A stretch of 64,000 nucleotides of DNA, taken from NCBI RefSeq assembly GCF_003672135.1, contig NC_039510.1:11098001-11162000 (forward strand), given 5' to 3'. Position numbers and translations under genes: made by a program. This document shows, in pieces, positions 29,143 through 43,351 of the stretch (position 1 is the stretch's first letter; every line of letters begins with the position of its first letter). Source of the stretch: Ooceraea biroi (Eukaryota; Arthropoda; Insecta; Hymenoptera; Formicidae). A model generated the notes under the pieces. That model had not been told where the DNA came from, made no database searches, and saw nothing but the letters and a program-made list of their open reading frames with translations.

Positions 29143-31435
29143 TATAAAAAGATGCAAATGTCTAAAAACTAAAAAGTTTAGAATAACGTTGCTAAATTGT
29201 TGTCCTTAATTTTATTGTTAAATAATACTAAATATATATAGGAATTTAATGTAGATTATTAATAAGTTATCAAGAGCTTAATTAAGAACATTAAATATTT
29301 AGCGTTTTGAAAAAAATGATTTGCATGTTCTGAAAGAAATTACAAATTCTAAATTTTTTAAATCAATTTTTCAAATTATTTCCAATTAAAAAGATTTTTT
29401 AATTGGCTTGAATAATATTAAAGCCAAATTATTAAAGACGATGGTGTAAATGCAAAAATTAGTAGAGTTAACTAGACCGCTTCATGCCGAAGGCGTAGCT
29501 GTACTCATGAATTAACTTCTGCGTAACAGCAGTTAAACATTAAAACGATTTTGAATAAAAAGTGAGTTTTATTAATCGATTATAATCGACGTCAGTGATT
29601 AATTTCTAAAGAAAATTTTGAGAACATTTTTCAGTATATAGAAAGCCTATTGATCAATGTCACAAGAGCGTTGAAAAATAACAGAATGTTCTATAGGTAG
29701 CTGAGCTATTAGATTTAATCAAGCTTCCATTACATGGCATGTAGCAATACCAACGAGTAGCAGTTATTAATAACAAGCGACCAACGAATGGACAACGAAC
29801 AATAACTTCTCTTTTCATCGAAAAATTGACACAGATTGACAATGTACGAGCAATTATATTTGTGCCTCTTCAAACTTCTAAGAATTCCCTTCGGATTCTT
29901 CTAATCTTTGCTTTTTCTTTTTCTATCAACTTATCGAATGTCTCTCAAAATTATATTTGATTTTGTCAATCAAGATACCGTCGACCCTCTTCAGAAAAGA
30001 CAGAAAAGTTTGAACATCAGCCGTGCTTGAGACTCGCAAACTTTAACGAAATTTTATGAGCGTCGTCTCCGTTCAAGATAACGTAAGTCAGTAACACGAT
30101 CTTTGGACGGAAACTTTTCAAGAATTACTCTCCTTTTTATCGCGGCAGGTTGAGAAAGGTCTGATTAGCCAAGATCCATTTGTGTTCGTCTTGACGACGA
30201 GTTTGCACGGGCTCCTTCGTGGAACTTACCAGTCCACGCTCCGTACGCAAGCGAACCGATCAATTCTCGCTTTAAGGGATGTTTCACGTGCTCGTCGTGT
30301 CGACGAAGGGCGCGATCCACGACGTTTGTACAGGGTAATCCAAAACTGATCGATCGCACCAGACGACCCTGGCGATTGATCCGAACGTACCGTATCGGCG
30401 AAAACTCGATTCACTAACACTGCGCTTATTTTCGCTGTCACTTCACACAAACCAGCCGATTTGATCTCTCACTTCATCACAAAGCTCTTCGCATCTTGAT
30501 TTTGATAAATCCACCCACTTTCGACGACACGCAGAACTCGCCCCTATCCCTGCGGCGAGCTCCGATATGTATCTTCGACGACACCCACACTTATCGATCA
30601 ATCACACTAGCTGCCAAACGATTTAACACGCACGTTACATCTGAATGAGTTTAGTGTCACTTTATGCAATCACGTTTCGCTTGACTAAATTCACGACTGA
30701 TGATTTCCGGATGTACTTCCCTGTCAAGGCAAATCGCCCGAAAAACCACGTGACGTTTCTCTACGGTGACGATTTTTCTCGGATGACACACGAGATCAGT
30801 CATGCAAGGAATTTACCCTCACACGGTGTCCCCGTGAAGTTTCCACCTTCCAAAAGCGTCCACGCTTTGATCAAGTTTCTCTTAACAGACGCCTCCTCCG
30901 CCTCGTCGATCGCCAACCCCAAGGATAGTTGCAACCCCGTGGCGGACCCTAACCACAACGTCTTCCGTCCGTTTTCATATTTTAGCGGGTTCTCTTGTGC
31001 CTGATCTTGGCGAATGACATGCGACACGGTCACTACGTAGCCACGAGATCACAAGTGCACGTCGCGATAGGATCACCACGTTCGCCGTAGCTACGTTCGT
31101 AGGGTAGCCACGTGGTGCACGACGGAAACGTGCCGCTGATCGCGAACGCTGATCGCCGCGAGGATAAGCACGGAATCGTCTGGACGCGCCGCAAATCAGT
31201 CCGTAGGGGCCCGGGTTCCCCGCACGGCCACAGGGTCGAACCGCGCGCGCCCAGCCGGACAACCGGTTCGATCGGTTCGGCCTGCTGGTTCGAGGGAAGT
31301 TCGACGGCAAAACCCCCGGCGAACTACGGCGCTCGCTCCAGAACGAACGACGCCCTGTTGTCGTCGCGGCACGGGGTGAACGCACGACTTTGCGGACGAC
31401 GATCCGCACCCTCCACCGCCCAGAAACTACCTTCC

Positions 31436-31525
31436 ACCACTGCCACCACCATCACCATCACCACCACCACCACCGCCGCCGCCGCCGTTGCCGCTGTCGC
31501 TGGCGCCGCCGCCGCCGCTACCGAC
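31436..31525. repeat. CCA/CCG trinucleotide-repeat region
   Basis: Interrupted CCA, ATC, CCG and GCT units. They read as His/Thr/Ala/Arg runs on + and Val/Ala or Gly runs on -, and no frame through it has convincing non-repetitive coding sequence on both sides. Best treated as untranslated or promoter low-complexity DNA. Confidence 0.8.
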
Positions 31526-32559
31526 GTCACCCACCTCCACCGGCGCGCTCACGATCACCACCTCCCTTCTCGTCCGCCACCACCATCAGCGACTCCAACG
31601 CCGGCGGAAGCCTCGACGCAAACGTGACGAGGGTGGAGGATGAAGCTGGTGTGGAGGTTGCCTCTGTGTGGGAAAATCCTTCCCTACGAGCGTCGCGAGC
31701 ATCCTTACACCAGCAGCGGGTTCAACATGGGCGTGCGAAAGGTGCACGAGGGGTGAATACCGTGAAACGAACGTGAGGGGTGTTCGCGCGAAGGAGAAAC
31801 TTTTGGCGTACCAGCATGAACCGGAAGTCTCGCTGGGTGCTATTAGTGATTACGAGTGCGGTCCCACACCTTAGCGAGAGTTCCGTCTGTTCTCCGTGAA
31901 GACATTTCCACTTGGCTTGGACGCATAGGATGTAATCATGGCTTAGCGCAGATCGTAGTCTCAAGTAATGGCATTATCTTGGCGTCAATATCGGCTGAAA
32001 ATCGTCACCGTTTGAGCATACTGTTACGCTATCGAGCATGTTGGCGTCTCGCGCCAATATCATACAGGAAGCCCGATATCGACGTCACGCGGAACGTTGA
32101 TGTATTATGAATACAGACATAGATAACCGCGCGTTGCTGCAACCTCCCGCAAAATCATGGACCACCACGTACTCGATCAGCGAAACCAGCAGTGTGCGTG
32201 AACGCACACGTATGGACGCACTACCACCAGTCGGCCGATCGCATCTACCGACACTTTCACGTGTGCGATTACGTCTACAAACTCCACCGAGGTCCTCATA
32301 CATCCACGTTACCACTACACCACCAATATCCCTCGCTACCACCGATAGAGCTTCCAGCAACACCGTCGCATTTTCCCCACCCCATATAGCGTCAAGACAA
32401 GGACGCGGGAACCACTCCCACATAGAAATGCCTATGTGTTGAGATCCTGCCACAGCGTTCTCGCGCAGTGGTTCTCCTCGCGCAGGTCAGAAACTTCGTG
32501 ACGGTTGACGGGGATGGTAGGGTGCCGGGGGTGGAATCGCGACGATATATACACATCCG

Positions 32560-32654
32560 CCCATTTCTCTGTCTCTCGTTCTTCCCCTCTTTCTCGTTCT
32601 CTCTCTGTCTCTCTTTTTCTCTTTCATTCTCTTTCCCCGTTCATCCCTCTGCAG
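32560..32654 (+). repeat. Long pyrimidine tract ending in an acceptor-like CTGCAG
   Basis: About 90 bases of CT-rich sequence end in ccctctgcag at 32645-32654, which resembles a 3' splice acceptor on the + strand. Read on the - strand the same tract is GAGA-rich, as in many insect promoters. The following sequence has three short open frames and no recognised product, so an exon is not demonstrated. Confidence 0.45.
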
Positions 32655-35600
32655 CTGGCAGCTTCTCGCCGTGTTTACGGGGTATCTCGACAGAGGCGCC
32701 ACCAAGGGGTTGGGTGGTCACGGCTGGAAGTTCCGACGTCGATCGAATCCCCAATTGGGTGGGAGGCGTGAGCGCTAAGGGTCGCTTGGCCGTGCCGAAT
32801 GGTACAGGTGGAGGTTAAAGGGAAATATCGAATCCTCCACGCTGGCATACTCTCCGCGAACCCCCTTCGCGATAACGGTGCTATGTTGCCGTTACGCGCG
32901 CTTGTGAATGGAGACGAAGGTGGACCGCTTCCAGGAGAGGGTCGCGACTGGTGCCTTCCGGCGATCGGCCGAGGAAAAAGTCCTTAATGGCCATTCCGAC
33001 CGGTGACCCGAGAAACTCTTTCGATGTAGCAGAAAAATCGGGGATCGCGTCTTGAGAGCAGTTGCGAGATCAGCTAAACGGTAAATCGTTCCTTACTCCT
33101 TTGAAGGCGGAAAGTTACTTTCATCTAACTTTGATAATAAGTATCAAAAGGCATAGGTAAATTGATAAAAGATAAGATAAAATTTCTACGTCTGGTGTAG
33201 TCATCTTTTCATTATTTTCGATGTATATAGCCACAGACCGTTGCTAACGGCTGTCTTTTATATTTACTTATGTCTTTGGTCATAAAAGCTTATTCGTTAA
33301 AAATTTAAGCTTTGGAAAGATCGAAAGATAAATAACGTCGAGCGTAAAAAAATTCGAGCACCGCGGAACATTTAGCGGTACATATGTGTATACTTGATTA
33401 GCCAATCCCCGAATTTCGATTTTGCAAACGAGTTGTACTGATAGATCCCTATCACGGTCGAAACGTTCAAGAAAAGTTCGGTGAATCAATGAAACCGCGA
33501 TTATGTGCTTACCAAAACGAGAGAAGGCATGGAAAAGAAAAAAATAGGGTTCCAAGGTAAATTGGCGAAGTTAATGAAAAAGGAACAAGCGTAGCGCATT
33601 CGTGACAGAGTGAATCAAGCTTCAGGATTGTATTTTCCTTTGTTTATTCGCGCTCGCGCGCACTCTTTTCTGTCGTTTTTTTTCCGTCGACGACGGAATG
33701 GAACAGAGAGTGTATGCCAGTAGAACAGGTCGCTGCTCGGTCGGACGGATTTGGATCGGCTATGTGCATAGAGCAGAGTGACAATAACAAAATTCCGTTC
33801 GCTGGTAACTCATATAGCCAGGAGATCACAAAGAGCTTACTACCGTTGTATGGAGCAGCATATATGTGTGCCAAGTCCCGTGTGGTCGGAAACTGGCGGC
33901 TCGATCAATCTTCCGTGGTGTTTTCACGCGTACTTGAGTCATCGGCATTATTTCATTGTCATAATGTGGTAGGTAACGACGATAAATTAGAATTGCTCCG
34001 TTTTCGGCCCGTAAAACAAATGTATCACTAGCGAATTCGCACGCATGGATATGAATTAACTATTTAGACATTCAACTGTGCCAATTCGCTGGAGTGACCG
34101 CAGTTTGCTGTATCAACATTTCAGATCATTTAATTTGCAGCTCGATGAGTTTCAATAACCGTGAGCCCTCCGCTCATTCAAGCTTGTATCGCTTCAACTG
34201 TATTTTTTTATGCGGATATTACATTTCACGTGTGTATGCGTGTCCTTGTTTCTCATAAACTTTTATGCGTATTGGTAAAATAAAATTAACTGCTAGCAAC
34301 TTGACAGAAAGAGTAAATTGTTAACATCAACAAGCAGAGCTATCAATGCACTTGATCGAAAAAAAAGAATAAATATTAAAATTGTTAATCTAGATTCGCG
34401 TATAATGGAGACAATATTTCCTCGTTTATAAATTTAACCAAAAATCCTAGGGAAAAAGAATTTCATAATCAATATTTACTGAATAAAATTTTATTCGTGA
34501 TTGTTCATTGTCCCATGAGAAAGAAAAACAAAATATTACTCGCGGTCCAGTCGCCAGCGTGTCTGCATTTATTTCGATGCTGCTATCATCCGTATCATTA
34601 TTAATGAACACCGTTAATATTCTCACGTTACATGCACGAGTGACTAATTGCCCGGGCGACTGTGCACGCATCGATCATTAAACTGTCACAAAGTTGATTA
34701 TGTAGAGTGTCCTAGACCTTCGACCGCACCATTTAGCCGATGCCTGCAATTCGATGTCCTGGTTACATGCGACCTCAAACTATCAAACCTTTTGCCTAGA
34801 TGAGCGTACCTTTCCAGCTCTTTTTCGTGGCTTTGAATCGCATCATCTACGCCCCCTCCTCACCCCCCCCCTTCTTCCTTACCTACCTTCCTACCGACGT
34901 CTGCTACGCACCCTATACTGAGATACGACTTGTTAGTCGCGCAAGTTCTTTTGTGCCTGCATAATTTAGCGAGGTTCGCGTCACGTGCGAACCCCGCTCG
35001 TTTTTTATTTCGCGATCGTAGAGCCCCGTGAGAGCGTTTTATCCGAATGATAAGAACGATGGTAGCGCGCGGAGTTGAGCGATGTACGTTCAATTACAAG
35101 ATTTTTTGCGCATGTCGGAGTTTAGGGAGAAACGCTCGCCGGTTAAACTGAAATCGTTTTGGTTTAGCTATAACGAGATTCTTGATTCAAGAAAAAAGTT
35201 GGAGAATTAAAAAGGTTGAAGAACTTTTCTGATAATCCTGTAATTGCGCGATGCAGATATAACTATTAAGCAGTGAGCATGTTGGCGTTTTTCCTTCTAC
35301 TGTTCTAAAGATTTAATTATTTAAGAATATAAATAATTTATAGCTTAGATTAAATTTTAATAATAGATTTAATAAATTAATAAATTTAATAATTTAATAA
35401 TCATATGCAAAATCGATGTGCAATTGCATTCTCTACAAAACAAATTTTATAAATCATGATTAATACTATTATCAAACCCGTATAAAAAGTTTTATTAGAT
35501 TCGGAAAAAAAGTCTCTACCGCAGCAACTTTTCGTCGTTCATATCCATTCAGCTGAGTAACTTACTAAAAAAATTCCAACGGAGTCGTAATACTATTAAC

Positions 35601-38600
35601 AGAGCTGATTGTTTTTTTACATATGGATTTTAGTAATAGAAATATGTTACATATGTGCGTATTCCTTTAAAGGGATGTTTCGGATATTCACTAAACTCTA
35701 TTAAAGTCATGTTAACGAAAGCGTGCGAGGATATGTATCAAATAAGACAGGGATTTCCGGGAATATAACGACACATCGAATTCCTGAATAGATTCATGAG
35801 CGTTAAACCGCGTGTCGATATTAATACCTTAGTGGCCCGCATCAGGCTCGATCTCGTTTCCGCTCTTTCGGGAGTCACCTTCAAAGATGCCCGAGGGCAG
35901 AAATTCAACGGAGTCATGGTAAAACCAAGAGAAATCCTTTGGCAACGAATAACTACTCACGGACGCGGAAAACTCGTTAGAGCGAGGAATACCGTCTCGT
36001 TTCGTGGGCTTACCGGAAGTGGGTTTTAACGGAAGCTGAAAACTTACGAGTTCAGATACACGGCAACCCTTGTAATCTTCGACGAGACGCCGTAACGAAG
36101 CACTGAACATAAAAGGACACTAGTTAATCAAATTAATATGCTTCATACTTTCAGAAGAGCACCAACGAGCAATTTGTAAACTATTAAACTATCTATTAAT
36201 CATTATTTCATTATTCGATATTGTCATAGCTCGAATAATAAATGAAGAAAGCGTCATTATTGAATCTGATTATTTCATCACGAATTTGTGTAAATCGACT
36301 ACAAGTTATAACGAGAAAAATTGATCCCACGATAAAAATCTCCTTCTGCTTACAAATTTTTTTTATTTAACATTTATTTCACTTTTTGCGAATACTAAAT
36401 GCACAATTATGATTCTTTCTTTCCCTGATTCTATTGTAATATTTCAGTAATAATACTATTCAAATTCTTTGAATGCAATGAACGGTTGATTCAAGCGACG
36501 GGAAATAAGCGAATTTTCTAGGAAAATGATTTTCTTCCAAGAGAAGGATAATCGCGCGGAAGCGATCTTTCGGACGCGAATAGCCACGGGCAGATCCTTT
36601 CAGGTAACAAGGAAATCGCAATAAGTCCTGCTCGTCATGTAGTTTCCTCCGTACTGCAGAGACTGCGCGATACGATCCAGCAAAAAGCTATCTTCTAATA
36701 AACTTCGTGACAAAGCAACGGCATGCGATGCAAAACAGGAATGCCTTGTTCTATACATATGCCCGTCGACTTTTCGTGCATTACGTAAAGGCACCAATAC
36801 ACACGCGTACAACCAAGAAGTTCGTAATAGAGCATTAAAGTAGAGAGAGCTGCCATCACGAAACGATTTTATAATTATCTCGAAGTGACGATGCGATTAA
36901 CGACAAATTAAAATCATTTTGCAAAGTGGCGTTTTTGTTCACAAATATTTATGTTAATGCAACGATTTATGTTAACGCGCTCTGAAGCGAATAAATGAGT
37001 CTCACGGAATAAATAAATAACGATATCGCAATGTAACTTGATATAGATATTTAATTATAAAATACGTACATACATTTCTTATGGTAAAGCAAATTTGTGG
37101 TATGCGAGTGAGATAGGAATCAAAAGAAACATAATGCGATGGCATAGAAAGAAACATTAACGAATACAACGACCGAATGAAGTTGGAGTTTGGAGGGAAA
37201 CGCTCAATTCTCGGGGTAATTGTTTTCTTTCTTCTTATTATTTCCCATATCGCGTGCTCTTTCGTTCGCCGAGGCGAGCTGGATTTTTTCGCACGTGATA
37301 GCGCGGTCGAGTTCCTTTAGCGTGTCGCACAATGCCAGAGCACGAAAGAACGCGGGGAAGTTGGGGGTGAGGAAAAAGGGAAAGTGCCATCCCAACCCTT
37401 GACGCAAGAACCAGGAATGTCAGGCTCGCCATGTCCTTCGATTCCTGCGTGCACCCTTGTCGTCTCGTGCGCACTCTTCCACCCGTGCGAGACCCTCGAG
37501 CGAGTAAAAGTACTTCGCACGTAAAGTACTTCTGGAACTCCGCGAACTCCAAAAAGTTGGCCGCTTCGCTGCTCGAATGACACTTCACCGTCGATTGGTA
37601 AGCGCCTAATGTTCAAGTGAGCGATACGGCCGAGTTTCCAAAGGTTAAAGGGCAATTACGAAAAGTCTTTAATAGGGGCGAAGACGGCTGGATAAAGTAG
37701 CGGCGTGAGGCGACACGAAGAGCATATTTTAGAGATATATATATTGATACTAATTAAACTTTATTGATTAAATTTATTGTTTTAGTTCCGTATTATCCCC
37801 ACGAAGGTATCGAATACTTTTTGGCATTTAGATTAAAATCTGTATTTTATATTTTATATATTATAAGTAATAAAAATTACGTTGTATTGTCATACTTTTT
37901 TAATAATATTTTATTCTTCTTAAGTGAAATTTTAACGATCGAATTTTGAAATATTCTTTAGAATATTTTGAGAAAGTAGATATTTTGTCGATTTAATTTC
38001 TCGTCACAAAGTACATTATCCATCATAGTATCCTGGAAGTTGCTGTAAGTAAGAGGATCACGCGAAGCCACAGAAGAGAATTGATTTCAAAGTAATATAC
38101 CGCAAAATTTAATTTAAAATCGACGGAACTTCGCTTATAGTTCGAGAGCAGGATATTAGCAGGACAATAATTTGATTATTTAACAATTATTTAACAAAAT
38201 CAAATCGATAGAATTCGCAAAAAAATCGTTTTAATAATGCACTGAGGTGTCACTAAACTATTTTAAAGTATCAATAACGTACAAATTTGTTATTTAACTG
38301 TAAAACTGTAGATATTAATTTAATAGATCTACATAGTCACATTTCTCGCTATTTTTTCCCAATTACAATTCCCCAACACCATCAATATTATTAACACGGT
38401 CTTTCAGAGAGAACTCATCCGTTAAGTATATTTAAATAAAATAAAAGCGATGGTATGCGTGTCAATGTACTCGTCAAAGGACCGTAAAGGCATATAATAA
38501 AATTTTTTATGGCCTGAAAAACGAACGAAAAACACGAAATTCACTGATTCAACGTGCAGTGTTTGAGTGGCCGCAGTGGTTACGCAATTCAAAATTTAGG

Positions 38601-41600
38601 TTATCCTCACACGTACCTCAAAACGATTCTACTCGAAGCGGGGGTTGCAGAATTCTTTGTAACAGCCACGGCATCTCTCCGCCTTGTTTAAGTCACCGCT
38701 TATTGTTAGATACGCACTTGGAAACCACCAACAGATCGCAGCCGTCACTTTTAAGAGCAATAAGGTTGCCTGTCCGTCATAGCGGACGTGAAGTTTCGGT
38801 TATATAGCGACGCCATTGTTACGGCGCTTCGCGGCGCAACAAACTTAACAAAACTCGTGGAAACTTCCGATGAAGTTTGCGCGACTGCCACAAAGAAAGT
38901 TGGCAGCGCGAGCGATTCGGTGACCACCCTTTTGCTTCACGTTAATGCCGGCCTTTACGCTTAATGAACCCTTTACGGAACAAGTGCGTTGACGCCATTG
39001 GTTACATTTGAATCGAGATAAATGCAACGTTGCACGCACTAATGCACCCCCGTTAACCTTAAAACTCACGCGGCCACGAAGTCTTCGTGTTTTAATGTAC
39101 TAATCACTTCCGCTTACTTATTAAAACTTGCTCTCAGCGCGGCAAGCTCGATACGCAAACTTCTTAATATCCGAGCACATAATTAATCGCGGTCGGATAT
39201 AAACAAAAGTAAATTGCGCCGGACGCCCGGAACGCTTGATGTAACTATATCAAGTGCAATACGAGCAAGAGTAGCTCTTACTCGATACTTTGCGAAGATC
39301 TTCCTCGCAAATTTAATGTAAGGTAAATAAAGAAGTACTTACCTCTCGCTTGATGTAATCGCGGTTCTCTTGGAATGCGTAACTGTCCATAGTTTTCTTC
39401 CCGAACTGCTCTAATTAGGTGCTCTAGAAGTGCAGTGTAATGTACAGACTGCGCATGCGCAACTGCTGATTTACTGTGCAAACGGCAAAATCAAGCACTC
39501 AACAATGTGCAATGGGATTCTCCCAAGTCCATCATGGTCTGCCGTAATCTATTGGTGAAATCGCCTGTGTGAAAGCTTTCGCATTGGAAACCTCAGATTA
39601 GATTCATCGTTGCACTTGCCTGATTGTTATTCTTGCTGGCTGTAGCTTCTTTGTCATGTATCCCTCGCCGACTATACACTTTCTGCACGCACGCTTGCAC
39701 TGTGATACGATATTCTTTTATTAACGAATTTACAGTGACGTAATAATTGCAATTGTTTAATTTATTAACTTTTGTTAGACATTTATCCATCAAAAACGGA
39801 ATTTATGAATTTATTTACCGATTATAGACCAAGCGATTTTTACGTCGCACTTTGCTTTACTTGCAAAAGAAAACGCGAAAAATAAGTTATCAGCAAAATT
39901 TATCAAAATGATAATTATGAACTGAGTGAAGCTCTTATTCTCGATTGTCTCGGAACACAATGACAAAGTTTACCGTTGCACAATCTTGAAGAATTTAACT
40001 CTCCCTTTGTCTCTTAGTAGGTTGAAATTTAATTTTTATAATTAAAAATATAATATTTACAATTTAATTTTTTAATTAAACTAATTACAATTTTCTCTTG
40101 AGTAAAAATTCACCGTTGATATGATTAAATGATACTTATTTTTTAATTTATTTAATCATTTGGATTTTACATCCACATTTATATAAATTAGAGGTAGCAG
40201 TTCTCAAAATAATATTTATAAATTATATTTATATTTCAATCATTGTGAAAAATGCCACATATTTCAAGAATATAACTTTTTAAGATGTCCAAATATTACA
40301 TGAAAACTTTATGTTGATTGCTTAAAAAAGTTGCGACAATGTAATTTTTCTCCAAGTCTTTGAAGTCTGAATTCTCATTTTCCGGGGCTTGCATGTCATC
40401 CACGAAAAATGATCGCCTTAAAATAGTATTCATCGATATGTATATATCTGTCTACAAACTCTTCAAAACTGCTCAAACTCCTCGACATACTCTTTAACAC
40501 ACTTCAATAACTTTCTCACTACAAAATTCCAGGAAATCGGTCGAGACTCGTTCGTCATCGTTTCAAGATGTAATCAACGTCGCAGTTTCATTCTTCGAGA
40601 ATTTTTCACCTCCATCCGTACGACCATGATTAATCGCTATTTTATTCTATTCGCTATGCTGCTGGTGTCGGCGTGTAAAGAAGGGGGTTGCTAGTGTGGA
40701 AGAAAACAGACGAAAGTAACTAAAGAGGAAAGAAAATCCATCGTCTCCATGCACTCACCGATGCAGGACGTGTCTTCCATCTTCGTTAATATATTCCAGC
40801 CCAGGAGTGGTACTCGTATCTTCTCAAGCAACGGGATAAATTATCTGAACAAGGCATAAGTTATCTTTGAGCAATCTTGCACTTCTCAAGCAATGATAAA
40901 TATCAATTGAATCGTTAATTGATCAAGTTATTATCTATCGTTATATAAGATAATATAATTATTAAATTATAGTGTAAGTGAAACTTTTCTTCTTCTTTGA
41001 ACTTCTCGTTAATTACAAGGAACGAAACGTGCAATAAATTACTCGTACAGTAAATTGAAAGGATTTATCTGTTTTCTTCACTTCTTCACTAGTAATTGTT
41101 TAACAAAAAATAATGCGTCGAAAGTAAGAACGCGCAACAAATGCTTTATTTAAACTCACTTATTGGTATTATACTTTTCATTATGTTCGCTGTCGTGTTT
41201 CGTCGCATAATGTCAGTCAGATCTTTCTATTACGCTAACAATACCGGTTTGTATTACAAAATTTAGAATTTATGTTTATAACGGTAACTATATATACATT
41301 ATGTTATTATATATACATTATGTTAATATGCCTATGCGAGATAATTTTGAATAATACAAATTGCCATGAAAATAAAGAAGAATACGATACAAACTCCTGC
41401 AGCCGATTATTTATTGATGCGTCGGAATATCGTAGTTCTTTGCAATTTCGTTAATAAGTATTTCTGGTTTCTCTTGATTATTTTTCAACGCTTGGTCACT
41501 GTATTGAGTAGCATATCAAATCTAAGTACACAAAAAAGAAAGGTAACCTTTTCACAACTTGTGTTCGATCCAATTCCCATTCACTAATTAATTGAATGTA

Positions 41601-43320
41601 ATTTTTAACGAGTATTTTGCATGAGCCGGCAGAGTCTTTTTAAAACACTTCATGTAGCAATTCCCATTACTGCAACAATTGAAAAGTGGAAAGCGTAAAA
41701 GAAAAAATAAAAACACATGATACTTTATGCCATAAAAAACAGAAGTACCTGTTTGAAATTTGCTGGCAACTAAACGAATAGTCTCTTTTTTGCATTTGTG
41801 AGAGATAAATGGAAACTTTTGTACTTCACTTATACCTATATGCTAAACTTTTACAAATATTCATAGACATGTCGATTCATAATTAAATTAAATTCCTGAA
41901 TATGTAATGGTCAAAATAACGAAAAAGACTTTCGTCAAGAGAAGAGACAACTCGGATAGATTAAAATTCATACAACTATCAATTTTTTTCATGAATCTAT
42001 ATCACATTTTCATGTGTTCCACCGTCAGTTGCACAGTTCGTTATACTTCCTTGGATTTAGTAGAGAAATAAAACATATAATCTTGCATAAATTAGTTTGA
42101 ATTAATTTTATATTAGTTTTAGATCTAGTCTCCAATATATTATAACAAAAAGATATTAAATCAGGCAGATGTGAATACTTGACGTATAATATAACAAAAC
42201 TTGAAGATAATAGTGAAACCGAATATCTGTAATGTCAATCTACCTGGATGTCACTGGAAGTTCCGCTCCACAAAGTCGTTCATTGTTCGCAACCATAAGT
42301 AGTGTATGTACGTATGTGATGAAATTGCGAACGGGGTTACTACGGAAGCATCCACCGAGAAACGGGAATGATGCGACGTATGCTATTGATTCGTTTACCA
42401 GTCTTGCTTATTAATCATGCTCTCTCGCGAATAATTTCATTCGACAAGCACGAATTCGCGATTTCTCCAGATCTCGAAGCGAAGATCTCCTCACAGTATC
42501 GCATGTGCAATCAGCCAAAATCAGATTTGCATATATATCCGAACCCGGATAATCGCGTGTATGCAATCTCAATGATGTCATGTCCTCTCAATTTTCGTGG
42601 CCGACATGGTCATCGCGACTGAACGGGCATACGATATTCGTTAATTGACGCTCGTTACCAGGTAAATATCGGTGATCGGTTTCGAAAATTGTCGGGCAGT
42701 TCCGAAGCGACAGCCGGGGGATCACGATCGGTGATACCGAGCAGCACATACGGCCACAACGAACAAGTTCAATCAGCACGCAGGGAGCAAACCGGGTTTG
42801 TATACGGTCCCTGCCTCGTACTTCGAATCCAATATACGATATCTCGATCCATAAACCAGACTCAAACGTAGAACTAGACGAGGCAATTACGGCGAGCCGT
42901 GCGGTCTTTGCGAGTGCGGCGCGAGAGAGATGATAAAATACATCGGGATATTGTTAACTTCCTCCCTCGCCCGTATCTCGAACCCTGCATCTATCCCCTC
43001 TCCTGCTCCGGATTAAATAATATTTATAATATTTCAAATAAGTCAAAAATACAGCAATAAGAAAAATTCATTGTTATTACTATCAATAACGAAAAACTCT
43101 TAAATGTAAAATATAAAATTCTCTCTTCATTACTTGTACACTACGTGCACAATATAATATCATGAATAAGAGAAAATTATGAGTATGATTAAAAATATGA
43201 ATATGAAATGAGATATCATATATAGTTAGAACGAATATTAAATTTTCATCAGAACATTACATCATTCTAATAGTTTTTTAATCGTGCCATTTACTTTCCT
43301 GCATTTCGAGGACCATGCCT

Positions 43321-43351
43321 TTGAAGCTATAAAAATCTTTTATAGCTTCAA
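43321..43351. repeat. Perfect 14-bp inverted repeat with 3-nt loop
   Basis: TTGAAGCTATAAAA at 43321-43334 is repeated in reverse complement at 43338-43351 around ATC. The arms are shorter than those of a microRNA precursor, so it is best read as a replication-derived quasi-palindrome. Confidence 0.85.

Larger units (their letters stand above)
29980..33100. other. CpG-rich island, candidate promoter / 5'-exon region of an unassigned gene
   Basis: The largest GC-rich domain outside the junctophilin end. It contains trinucleotide repeats, a long pyrimidine (GAGA on -) tract, and a good donor-like GTAAGT on the - strand at 30229-30224 following GGACTG. Frames of 100-170 codons are open on both strands (for example an ATG-initiated 119-codon + frame from 30645), but none looks like a known family and their overlap is typical of CpG-rich DNA. 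In insects such islands often hold the first exon and promoter of long-intron genes; direction and identity cannot be told here. Confidence 0.4.

Noticed and set aside
30645..31004. 119-codon ATG-initiated + frame in the CpG island
   Set aside because: Weak start context (T at -3), an overlapping - strand frame, and no recognised family; mentioned only as a search query.
31112..31627. 171-codon + frame with Thr/Ala/His runs
   Set aside because: It starts at GTG and is dominated by translated CCA/CCG repeats; all frames are open here.
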